A stretch of 64,000 nt of DNA. Source: Myroides marinus (GTDB lineage: Bacteria > Bacteroidota > Bacteroidia > Flavobacteriales > Flavobacteriaceae). The stretch is from NCBI RefSeq assembly GCF_900109075.1, contig NZ_FNYS01000005.1, forward strand, positions 1-64,000, written 5' to 3'. The position numbers were made by a program, and so were the translations under genes. The notes under the pieces are model-generated. The model made no database searches. It saw only the letters and a list, made by a program, of their open reading frames with translations, and was not told the origin of the DNA. Shown one piece after another: positions 55,365-62,722 of this stretch (its first letter is position 1; each line of letters starts with the position of its first letter).

Positions 55365-55400
55365 ATTTTTTGTGCTTGTATATCAAGCGTTATACGATTC

Positions 55401-57353
55401 TTATTCTCCAAATTGTTTAACAGAGCTATTTACCTCTGCATTAATTTGAGCGATAAACTCTTCTATCTTCATTGTTTGATTAGACTTACCGTCATCACCA
55501 TGTCTTCTTACAGAAATTGTACCATTTTTCTCCTCTTCCTCACCTACGATTAACATATAAGGATATTTTTGTACCTCTGCTTCTCTAATCTTTTTACCTA
55601 TAGTTTCATTACGGTTGTCAACCACCGCGCGAATTTCGCTATTTTCTAGCAAATCTAAAACTTTTTTAGCATATTTTTCATATTTCTCACTCAAAGACAG
55701 GATTATAGCCTGCTCTGGCATTAACCAAAGTGGGAAATTACCTCCAGTATGCTCTAAAAGAATCGCGATAAAACGCTCCATAGAACCAAATGGTGCTCTG
55801 TGAATCATCACTGGGCGGTGTAGTTCATTATCTGATCCTTTGTAACTTAGATCAAAACGCTCTGGTAAATTATAATCTACCTGAATCGTTCCTAACTGCC
55901 AGCTTCTACCTAAAGCATCCTTAACCATAAAGTCTAACTTAGGACCGTAGAAAGCAGCTTCTCCACTCTCGATCACATAATTTAATCCTTTATCCTTAGC
56001 TGCATTAATAATCGCTTGCTCTGCTTTCTCCCAATTATCTACACTTCCAATGTACTTATCAGGATTGCTTAAATCACGTACTGATACTTGAGCTGTAAAG
56101 TTCTCAAATCCTAAAGAACCGAAAACATACAACACTAGGTCAATTACTTTTTTAAACTCTTCATCTAATTGCTCTGGAGTACAGAAAATATGCGCATCAT
56201 CTTGAGTAAATCCTCTTACACGAGTTAATCCGTGTAATTCTCCTGATTGCTCGTAACGATATACTGTTCCAAACTCAGCAAAACGCTTAGGTAAATCTTT
56301 ATAAGACCAAGGTTTTGAATTGTAAATCTCACAGTGGTGAGGACAGTTCATTGGTTTTAACAAAAACTCTTCTCCATCAACTGGAGTATTGATTGGTTGG
56401 AAGCTATCAGCTCCATATTTTGCATAGTGACCAGAAGTAACATAAAGCTCTTTTTGTCCGATATGAGGAGTTACTACTTGCTCATAACCAGCTTTTTTCT
56501 GCGCTTTACGCAAGAATTGCTCTAATCTATCTCTTAAAGCAGCACCTTTTGGCAACCATAATGGTAATCCTTGTCCAACTTTTTGAGAGAATGTAAACAA
56601 CTCTAACTCCTTACCTAATTTACGGTGATCGCGTTTTTTAGCTTCTTCTAATAAAGCTAAATGCTCAGTTAAGTCTTTTTGTTTAGGGAATGAAATACCA
56701 TAAACACGTGTTAACTGTTTATTCTTCTCATCACCTCTCCAGTACGCACCAGCGATAGATAAGATTTTAAACGCTTTGATAATTCCAGTATTAGGAATAT
56801 GACCTCCACGACATAAGTCAGTGAATGTATCGTGATCACAGAATGTAATAGTACCATCAGCCAAGTTCTCGATTAACTCAACTTTATAAGGGTTTTCTTC
56901 TTTTTTATAAAACTCTAAAGCTTCAGCTTTTGTAGCAGAACGCATTTTAAAATCATGCTTTCCACGAGCTATTTCTAAAACTTTGTCTTCAATCTTTTTA
57001 AAGTCAGCATCAGTTACTTTGTAATCCATGAAGTCTACATCATAGTAAAATCCACTTGCGATTGCTGGACCAATAGTTAATTTGATACCTGGGTATAAAT
57101 CTTGTAAAGCCTGAGCCATTACGTGTGAAGTAGAGTGCCAAAAAGCTTTCTTTCCTTCCTCGTCATTCCAAGAATATAAAACTAAACTACCATCCGTGGT
57201 CATAGGTGTCGTGGTTTCGATGGTGGTACCATTGAAGCTTGCAGAAATAATATTTCTAGCTAAACCTTCGCTTATACTTTTTGCAACATCGAAAGGAGTA
57301 ACACCTGAGGCGAACTCTTTCACTGAACCGTCTGGTAATGTAATTTTTATCAT
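55401..57353 (-). CDS. thrS: Threonyl-tRNA synthetase
   Basis: 650 residues. The N-terminal TGS domain ([19 protein letters not shown]) is followed by the editing domain with [11 protein letters not shown] and the GGHIPNTG segment. The class II core has the zinc ligands in [10 protein letters not shown], motif 2 ([30 protein letters not shown]) and motif 3 ([18 protein letters not shown]). The anticodon-binding domain is C-terminal. It charges tRNA-Thr. First gene of the thrS-infC-rpmI-rplT operon, with a promoter just upstream. Confidence 0.98.
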   Translation of the reverse strand: MIKITLPDGSVKEFASGVTPFDVAKSISEGLARNIISASFNGTTIETTTPMTTDGSLVLYSWNDEEGKKAFWHSTSHVMAQALQDLYPGIKLTIGPAIASGFYYDVDFMDYKVTDADFKKIEDKVLEIARGKHDFKMRSATKAEALEFYKKEENPYKVELIENLADGTITFCDHDTFTDLCRGGHIPNTGIIKAFKILSIAGAYWRGDEKNKQLTRVYGISFPKQKDLTEHLALLEEAKKRDHRKLGKELELFTFSQKVGQGLPLWLPKGAALRDRLEQFLRKAQKKAGYEQVVTPHIGQKELYVTSGHYAKYGADSFQPINTPVDGEEFLLKPMNCPHHCEIYNSKPWSYKDLPKRFAEFGTVYRYEQSGELHGLTRVRGFTQDDAHIFCTPEQLDEEFKKVIDLVLYVFGSLGFENFTAQVSVRDLSNPDKYIGSVDNWEKAEQAIINAAKDKGLNYVIESGEAAFYGPKLDFMVKDALGRSWQLGTIQVDYNLPERFDLSYKGSDNELHRPVMIHRAPFGSMERFIAILLEHTGGNFPLWLMPEQAIILSLSEKYEKYAKKVLDLLENSEIRAVVDNRNETIGKKIREAEVQKYPYMLIVGEEEEKNGTISVRRHGDDGKSNQTMKIEEFIAQINAEVNSSVKQFGE

Positions 57354-57777
57354 AATAATTTTAAAAAATAAAATGCAAATATACAGGTTTTACCATAGAA
57401 TCGCAACATTTACCCCTTCTTAACTCATTTTTTTTAACACTATAATCTTTACAATACGCATAAATCTATTTTATTAATAAACAGCTATTTATCTTTAGAT
57501 CTTTTTTTCACAAATCACAACTACATATACTACAAAGAGTAAAAACACACTACCCATACAAAAAAACACTTACCTCCTACTCTATCAAAATAGAAAAAAA
57601 TTAGATATCCACTCAGGACTGAAGGTATACAGACTTTATTCACTGTGTATTGATAGAAACTAATAGTAAGTACTTGTCCTATGTCTTAATATACATTTTT
57701 TTTACCACATTACCTACTCAAAATAAAACACTTACAAAAAACACACTAAAAAACTTCACTTTTTTATTCTAAAAAGC
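57354..57777. other. Intergenic region between thrS and tRNA-Ser
   Basis: About 425 AT-rich bases between divergent units. The thrS promoter is at its left end and the tRNA-Ser promoter begins at 57778. No gene, repeat or RNA was recognised between them. Confidence 0.5.
57376..57406 (-). promoter_or_regulatory. Promoter of the thrS operon
   Basis: Minus-strand TTG (57404-57406), 20 bases, then TATATTTG (57376-57383). The ATG is 22 bases downstream. No T-box-like leader is possible in such a short space. Confidence 0.7.
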
Positions 57778-57807
57778 TTGCAAACATCAGACTTTGCCGT
57801 ATATTTG
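57778..57807 (+). promoter_or_regulatory. tRNA-Ser promoter
   Basis: TTG (57778-57780), 19 bases, then TATATTTG (57800-57807), a full Bacteroidota promoter. The tRNA begins 31 bases after the -7 box. Confidence 0.75.
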
Positions 57808-57838
57808 CACTCGCAATACAGAAGTAAAGCAGACTACT

Positions 57839-57923
57839 GGAGAAATGGCAGAGTGGTCGATTGCGGCAGTCTTGAAAACTGTTGACTGTAACAGGTCCGG
57901 GGGTTCGAATCCCTCTTTCTCCG
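57839..57923 (+). tRNA. tRNA-Ser(TGA)
   Basis: 85 bases. Acceptor GGAGAAA/TTTCTCC with G discriminator, anticodon arm GCAGT-CTTGAAA-ACTGT giving anticodon TGA, a long class II variable arm (TGACTGTAACAGGTC) and a T arm GGGGGTTCGAATCCCTC-type. CCA is not encoded. It has its own promoter. A tyrosine recombinase gene starts 274 bases downstream, so the 3' end of this tRNA is the probable attachment site of the island. Confidence 0.97.
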
Positions 57924-57968
57924 CTGATTTATAAAAGATAACTTTTTAAAAGTCATCAAAACAACTTA

Positions 57969-58009
57969 AAACCTATGATTCTCAAAGAGTTATAGGTTTT
58001 TTCTTTTTT
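57969..58009 (+). terminator. Terminator after tRNA-Ser
   Basis: AAACCTAT at 57969-57976 pairs with ATAGGTTT at 57992-57999, with an inner CTC/GAG pairing, followed by TTTTCTTTTTT. Confidence 0.8.
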
Positions 58010-58033
58010 AGGGATATCCCATTTTTTTCAAAA

Positions 58034-58125
58034 GTGCACCCAAAAAATACACTTGATTCGGTGCACAGAAAAATATTTTAGTGATGCGCACCTTCAAACT
58101 TAGCGAACCCTTACGCCAAATGGCG
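58034..58125. other. Inverted and direct repeats before the integrase gene
   Basis: GTGCACC at 58034-58040 pairs with GGTGCAC at 58060-58066, and a related GCGCACC follows at 58086-58092. Then CGCCA at 58114-58118 pairs with TGGCG at 58121-58125. Clustered short repeats between a tRNA and an integrase are where recombinase or excisionase binding sites would lie. The function is inference. Confidence 0.4.
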
Positions 58126-58197
58126 CCAGAGAGTTTTAAACTGTGATTTTGGAACGTTTTAATTCGACATTTATTAATATTTAAAAACAGTTGAATT

Positions 58198-59517
58198 ATG
58201 TTAGAAAAACAGTTATCAATTAATTTCTTTCTTAAACCCAATAGAGAGAAAAGTGATTTAAGAGGTGTTTATCTTAGAATCACAGTAGACGGTATTCGCA
58301 AAGAGACTTCTTTAAGTCATAAATGGGATATCAACAGATGGAATCAAAAAGCAGGTCGTGCCAATGGCACTAAAGAAGATGCTAAAACGCTAAACTATCT
58401 CTTAGATACAATCGTATCAAAGATTACTAAATACAAATTAGAGCTCTTAAGCAACGAAGAGCCTATTACTGCTTCTGTACTTATGGATTATATCCAAGGC
58501 AAAGGAGCTAGTAAGGCTAAAGTTTTAGAAGAGTTTCAAAAGCACAATGATGAAATACTTAAACTTGTACCTAAAGAGTACTCCATTGGAACGCATGAAA
58601 GGTACGTAACAGCAAGATCACACGTAGCTGAGTATATCCGTTATGTATATGGTAAAGAAGATATAGAGTTTAGAGAGCTCAACTATGAGTTTGTAATTGG
58701 CTATGAGCACTATTTAAAGACTGTTAGAGCGTGTTCTAATAACACAGCTATTAAGTATATCTCAAACTTCAAGAAGATTGTTCTAAGAGCGGTTGCTAAG
58801 GGAATTATTGCTTCTAATCCATTTGTACAATACAAACCTAAAAAGACTAAGCTCAATAAAAAACCATTAAGCAAACAAGAGCTATCTATTTTAGAAAACA
58901 AAGAGTTTATTAACGAGCGATTAGAAACTGTAAGAGATGTATTTGTTTTTCAGTGTTATACAGGTCTTGCTTATATCGATGTGTTTAAGCTTAAGAAAAG
59001 CGATATTACTAAAGATGAAGAGGGTAATTTGTGGATAAGAACCAACAGACAAAAGACAGATGCTAATATTACCATTCCCTTACTGCCAAAAGCTATACAG
59101 ATAATGGAAAAATATAAAGATCATCCGGATTGTACTTATAAAGATATAGTACTTCCCGTTCGCTCTAATCAAAAGATGAATGAGTATTTAAAAGAGATTG
59201 CCTCACTGTGCGAAATAAGCGAATTAAATACACATAAGGCAAGAAGAACTTTTGGAAGTACTGTAACTCTTGGCAATGGCGTACCTATTCACGTAGTCAA
59301 AGAAATGTTAGGTCATCACTCTGTTAAACAAACAGAGGAATACGCTCTAACAGAAGAAGAGTCTATCAAAACTGAAATGCAGATATTAAAAGATAAGCTT
59401 GAAGGAAAAGCAAATAAACAAACTGATAATTACACAGATTTATTAGAGAGTTTAAAAAAGCTAGATCTTGATAAATTAACCCAACTAACTAATTTTATTA
59501 ATCAGTTAAATGGATAA
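58198..59517 (+). CDS. Tyrosine site-specific recombinase (island integrase)
   Basis: 439 residues of the Bacteroidota integrase type: an N-terminal arm-binding domain (FFLKPNREKSDLRGVYLRI), a SAM-like core-binding domain (about 100-215) and a catalytic domain. Catalytic residues visible are H346 and R349 (THKARRTFGS), H373 (LGHHSVKQ) and nucleophile Y382. The first catalytic Arg, expected in the TGLR segment, is Ala258 (TGLAYIDV), as in a number of Bacteroidota integrases including the CTnDOT group, where it is Ser. It probably integrates the element at tRNA-Ser. The stop is followed by a possible terminator with a long loop. Confidence 0.93.
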   Translation: MLEKQLSINFFLKPNREKSDLRGVYLRITVDGIRKETSLSHKWDINRWNQKAGRANGTKEDAKTLNYLLDTIVSKITKYKLELLSNEEPITASVLMDYIQGKGASKAKVLEEFQKHNDEILKLVPKEYSIGTHERYVTARSHVAEYIRYVYGKEDIEFRELNYEFVIGYEHYLKTVRACSNNTAIKYISNFKKIVLRAVAKGIIASNPFVQYKPKKTKLNKKPLSKQELSILENKEFINERLETVRDVFVFQCYTGLAYIDVFKLKKSDITKDEEGNLWIRTNRQKTDANITIPLLPKAIQIMEKYKDHPDCTYKDIVLPVRSNQKMNEYLKEIASLCEISELNTHKARRTFGSTVTLGNGVPIHVVKEMLGHHSVKQTEEYALTEEESIKTEMQILKDKLEGKANKQTDNYTDLLESLKKLDLDKLTQLTNFINQLNG

Positions 59518-59522
59518 TAAAA

Positions 59523-59600
59523 ACTCCCTTAAATTCTCTACACTTTCTAACAATTCAACTGTTGTATTTACAAGCAAGGAATTTAAAGGAGTCAATTTTT
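59523..59600 (+). terminator. Possible long-loop terminator after the integrase
   Basis: ACTCCCTTAAATTC at 59523-59536 pairs (one mismatch) with 59579-59592, followed by CAATTTTT. The loop of 42 bases is long for an intrinsic terminator. Confidence 0.45.
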
Positions 59601-59643
59601 AACCTATTTAATAAGTAGAAATTTTCTACTTACTAAATAGGTT
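59601..59643. other. Near-perfect 43-base hairpin at the end of the HTH gene
   Basis: AACCTATTTA at 59601-59610 pairs with 59634-59643 and TAAGTAGAA at 59612-59620 pairs with 59624-59632, with one A-C mismatch. It overlaps the last codons of the minus-strand HTH gene. No U-run follows on either strand. Confidence 0.6.
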
Positions 59644-59880
59644 TTCGATCTCTTTTCTGTTGTAGTAATACGAGCCTAGTATTTTGCGATACTGCAATTT
59701 ACCACTGATTCGAAGAGTTTGTAGTGAAGCTGGCGAGATACTTAGTAGTTGCCTTGCTACTTTAGCTTTTACCCATTCGGGTGAACACTCTTTACTCTGT
59801 TTAGCTAATAGTTCTTTTAGCTCTCCAATGATTGTTTGAGCAAACAGTCTTAAATCTTCTTTTGTGATTTGATTTTCCAT
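59626..59880 (-). CDS. Excisionase-like helix-turn-helix protein
   Basis: 84 residues. The C-terminal half, WVKAKVARQLLSISPASLQTLRISGKLQYRKILGSYYYNRKEIENLF, is the winged-helix MerR-like HTH_17 fold used by excisionases and small regulators on Bacteroidota mobile elements. The N-terminal 35 residues are helical. It converges on the integrase gene. Role as a recombination directionality factor is inference from fold and place. Confidence 0.8.
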   Translation of the reverse strand: MENQITKEDLRLFAQTIIGELKELLAKQSKECSPEWVKAKVARQLLSISPASLQTLRISGKLQYRKILGSYYYNRKEIENLFSK

Positions 59881-60095
59881 GATAATTATCTTTAAGGTTA
59901 AACATCTAAACTAAGATCAAAACAGATGTAACTTGATTTTTGGCAGTTTTAGAGTCTATTTGGCGATGAATTTCCTATTAAACAACTATAATATTCTCTT
60001 ATTGGGATATCTTACCGATTATTTTATAACTTTACAATTCAATCTTTTTAAATCATTGGCTTTATCTTTGAGCCTTCTTAACTCAGCTATTAATT

Positions 60096-60503
60096 ATGGA
60101 ACATAAAATACATCAAGGAAGAAATGTAAAGCGTTTTAGAGAAATGCTTGGAATCAAGCAAGAGGTTCTTGCTTTTGATTTAGGAGATGATTGGAATCAA
60201 AAGAAGATATCTTTACTTGAACAGAAAGATGTTATTGATAATACTTTATTACAACAGATTTCTAAGGTGCTAAAAATACCTGTTGAAGCGATTGAGAACT
60301 TTGATGAAGAACAAGCTATTAATATAATATCAAGTACATTTCATGGTACACAAGGCTTGATAAATTATAGTCCAGTTTTTAATAACAACCCTATTGATAA
60401 ACTAGTTCAACTTCATGAAGAAAAGATTGCCTTGTACGAGCGTATGCTTAAAGAGAAAGATGAAATGATGGTTCGTTTAGAGAAGTTGATTCAAACGAAG
60501 TAA
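60096..60503 (+). CDS. XRE-family regulator with C-terminal coiled coil
   Basis: 135 residues. Helix-turn-helix domain at about 6-68 (GRNVKRFREMLGIKQEVLAFDLGDDWNQKKISLLEQ ... LQQISKVLKIPVEAIENF). A linker follows, and residues 95-135 form a heptad-like coiled coil rich in Glu/Lys (LVQLHEEKIALYERMLKEKDEMM). Common on Bacteroidota integrative elements. It probably controls the island's genes. A terminator-like hairpin lies downstream. Confidence 0.85.
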   Translation: MEHKIHQGRNVKRFREMLGIKQEVLAFDLGDDWNQKKISLLEQKDVIDNTLLQQISKVLKIPVEAIENFDEEQAINIISSTFHGTQGLINYSPVFNNNPIDKLVQLHEEKIALYERMLKEKDEMMVRLEKLIQTK

Positions 60504-60525
60504 ATAGATTATTAATAAATATATG

Positions 60526-60553
60526 AAAGCTTAACCTATGGTTAGGCTTTTTT
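60526..60553 (+). terminator. Terminator of the XRE gene
   Basis: AAAGCTTAACC at 60526-60536 pairs (one wobble) with GGTTAGGCTTT around three bases, followed by eight or more T. Confidence 0.85.
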
Positions 60554-60608
60554 TTGTGACTTATAAAGACAAATAGAACCTCATTAAGCCAATACATAAT
60601 ATAGGAGG

Positions 60609-60638
60609 TTTTCAGGAATACTTTTCTGAAAATTTTTT
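60609..60638 (+). promoter_or_regulatory. Terminator-like hairpin in the toxin leader
   Basis: TTTTCAG at 60609-60615 pairs with CTGAAAA at 60626-60632, immediately followed by six T and then, five bases later, the ATG at 60643. This is an attenuator-like arrangement placed directly before a toxin gene. An AGGAGG at 60603-60608 lies too far upstream to serve this ATG. Confidence 0.45.
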
Positions 60639-60642
60639 AATT

Positions 60643-61326
60643 ATGTTATATAAACAAACCGTTATTAATGAGCTTTGGGAATTACTTCAAAGGCTTATGA
60701 AAGATGAAAGGTTACAAGATTTTATTCTTGTAGGAGGAACAGCATTAAGCCTGCAAATAGGTCATAGAATTAGTATTGATATAGACCTGTTCTCGATCAA
60801 AGATTTTGATTATAAATCGATATCACAACATTTAAAACAAAAGCTTAATGCCAATGTAAAGGAAATGTTTAATAATACTATTTTAATGGATATCAATCGA
60901 GTTAAAGTAGATATTATTGCACATAAATACCCTTTACAAAAAGAAGTATTGCATATAGACAATGTAAGATTAGCTTCTTTAGAAGATATTGGGGCAATGA
61001 AACTTCATGCTATTTTTCAAAGCGGAACGCGTATCAAAGACTTTGTTGATATGTATTTTCTTTTAGAGCACAATCCTTTGCAAACCTATTTAGATGCTTA
61101 TAAAAACAAGTATAATGGTAATACAGCATTAGCATCCTATGCATTAACTTTTTATGAGAATATCTATCGAGATTTTGAGGTTACCTTGATGCATGGAAAA
61201 GAAAGTAATTGGGGTACAATGAAAGAACGTTTAGAAAAAGCTGTTGCAAATCCCTCTTTTAAATTCGATTTAGAACCCGATAAAAAAATAAACCAACATG
61301 TTAGAAAAAGAGGAATACGCAGATAA
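60643..61326 (+). CDS. AbiEii/AbiGii-family nucleotidyltransferase toxin
   Basis: 227 residues. The nucleotidyltransferase motif VGGTALSLQIGHRISIDIDLFS (about 27-48), with GG...D-x-D, followed by KVDIIAH and EDIGAMKLHAIFQSGTRIKDFVDMYFLL is characteristic of the AbiEii/DUF1814 family. These toxins modify tRNA or other substrates by adding nucleotides and act in type IV-like toxin-antitoxin systems or phage abortive infection. The next gene, 39 bases downstream, looks like its usual DUF6922-type partner, but in the reverse of the usual order. The leader holds a terminator-like hairpin. Confidence 0.85.
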   Translation: MLYKQTVINELWELLQRLMKDERLQDFILVGGTALSLQIGHRISIDIDLFSIKDFDYKSISQHLKQKLNANVKEMFNNTILMDINRVKVDIIAHKYPLQKEVLHIDNVRLASLEDIGAMKLHAIFQSGTRIKDFVDMYFLLEHNPLQTYLDAYKNKYNGNTALASYALTFYENIYRDFEVTLMHGKESNWGTMKERLEKAVANPSFKFDLEPDKKINQHVRKRGIRR

Positions 61327-61365
61327 ACAGTTGCTTAATCTCCATAAAATCACTATATTCATATT

Positions 61366-61683
61366 ATGAAAAAAGAACAAAAACTAACTGATATTTCAAC
61401 TTTAGGAACTCAATTATTTTGGGACACTGACATTAATAAGCTTGATTATCAGAAAGCATATATTCCCATTATAGTACGTGTAATTGAACGTGGCGATCAG
61501 AGTGAAATAGATGAAATCGTTCGGCTGTATAGCAAAGAAAAAATACTTCTTACAATATGTAAGGAGATTAAGTTCTTACCTAATTACGCTATTGAAAGAG
61601 CTATTAGATTTTTTCCAGAACTTAGAAAAGAAGATATGCTTTGTTATCAAAACAGAAAAGATAAATCCTATCATTGGATATAA
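61366..61683 (+). CDS. DUF6922-like antitoxin candidate
   Basis: 105 residues. The start DISTLGTQLFWDTDINKLDYQKAYIPIIVRVIERGDQSEIDEIVRLY follows the pattern of small proteins (DUF6922-like) found beside AbiEii-type toxins in Bacteroidota. No DNA-binding motif is obvious. The second half (KFLPNYAIERAIRFFPELRKEDMLCY) is helical. It is downstream of the toxin instead of upstream and is followed by a strong terminator, so both genes probably form one transcript. Confidence 0.7.
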   Translation: MKKEQKLTDISTLGTQLFWDTDINKLDYQKAYIPIIVRVIERGDQSEIDEIVRLYSKEKILLTICKEIKFLPNYAIERAIRFFPELRKEDMLCYQNRKDKSYHWI

Positions 61684-61684
61684 G

Positions 61685-61724
61685 AAAAAGCTAGAGTACA
61701 ATATTTTATGTATTCTAGCTTTTT
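61685..61724 (+). terminator. Terminator of the toxin-antitoxin unit
   Basis: AAAAAGCTAGA at 61685-61695 pairs exactly with 61714-61724 around 18 bases, followed by T-run TTTTTGCTTT. Confidence 0.85.
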
Positions 61725-61852
61725 TGCTTTATATATTCTGGTAATTAATACTCCTTTATCTTTACCAATTTTGCGACCTTCGGGAGAAAAACGAGTGGTC
61801 TTTGATACTGGAAAATTTTCAATTTGTAAGGACAAAGACACATCTCGATAAT

Positions 61853-62401
61853 TTAGACGTCATTTCTTTGTGGATAAGAACTTCGTTTATAAATTAACCA
61901 ACAAGCATCTAGTAGCTTATATAAATAGATAGGAGGAATTTGGTAATGTACTTCAAAAATTCGCTCTTCTTTTAAAGCATCTTGTATATAATCAGCTGAA
62001 AAATAATCTAAATCTTCTAGGCTAACCATTGTAAAAATATTCTTGAAGGTCATATAGGGATTTAAGTACTCTTCTAATGTGAGAGAGCCTAAGTAGAAAT
62101 CATTAAAATTATCTGTTTTAGGGACAGTTAATTTTCGTTTTTCAAATCCTTTAGGCTTTTTAAAAATAGTATAACATGCTCTAAACACAGAATGGAGTAT
62201 GAAAAATCTATATACCATATCCCCAGCAGTTCCTTTATACCGTTTTTTTATTTCTAATACATAATATGAATACTCATTTAAAAATGTCTTATAGCTTTCT
62301 AAGCTGTAGGAAGAAAACATCTCTTTAATAATTTTATAAGGGCATTTGATGCCTCTTTTAGTCCACAAATGTGATTCTAAAGGGATTTTGATTGCTTTCA
62401 T
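61853..62401 (-). CDS. Hypothetical protein of the island
   Basis: 182 residues, no signal peptide or clear membrane segment. Rich in Tyr, Phe and Lys; segments such as RYKGTAGDMVYRFFILHSVFRACYTIFKKP and LTLEEYLNPYMTFKNIFTMVS suggest a helical fold. Not recognised. Oriented opposite to the toxin unit and divergent from the large frame at 62723, with a 321-base spacer between them. Confidence 0.65.
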   Translation of the reverse strand: MKAIKIPLESHLWTKRGIKCPYKIIKEMFSSYSLESYKTFLNEYSYYVLEIKKRYKGTAGDMVYRFFILHSVFRACYTIFKKPKGFEKRKLTVPKTDNFNDFYLGSLTLEEYLNPYMTFKNIFTMVSLEDLDYFSADYIQDALKEERIFEVHYQIPPIYLYKLLDACWLIYKRSSYPQRNDV

Positions 62402-62722
62402 AATTCAATTTTTTTAAGGTTTATATAAAAGTACCTTCTTACATATTGGTAAGCTATTCTATATCAGGGATAAAATATGCGTTTAATCAGCTTGAGTATT
62501 ATCTTGATAAGTATTTAGTTCTACAATGCAAGTCATTAAATCGATGAATATGCGTATCATCTCAAACCAAATAATAGTTTCTTTATAATTTTTAGATTCA
62601 TAAAAATGAACTTTTTGTAGAAGATATACTATTCGCTTCACAAACTATAATATCCTTTAATTGAATAGATTACTATAATTCAGGGTAAGAACTTGCAGTT
62701 ACTAACCTAAAATACTGTAATT
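62402..62722. other. Divergent promoter region in the island
   Basis: 321 AT-rich bases between divergent genes with no recognised gene or repeat. It must hold the promoters of both neighbours, but no clear TTG/TAnnTTTG pair stands out. Confidence 0.5.

Noticed and set aside
61671..61841. 56-codon minus-strand frame (GTG start) antisense to the DUF6922-like gene end
   Set aside because: Locally protein-like, but it overlaps a coding end and a terminator, and has no convincing start; at most a remnant.
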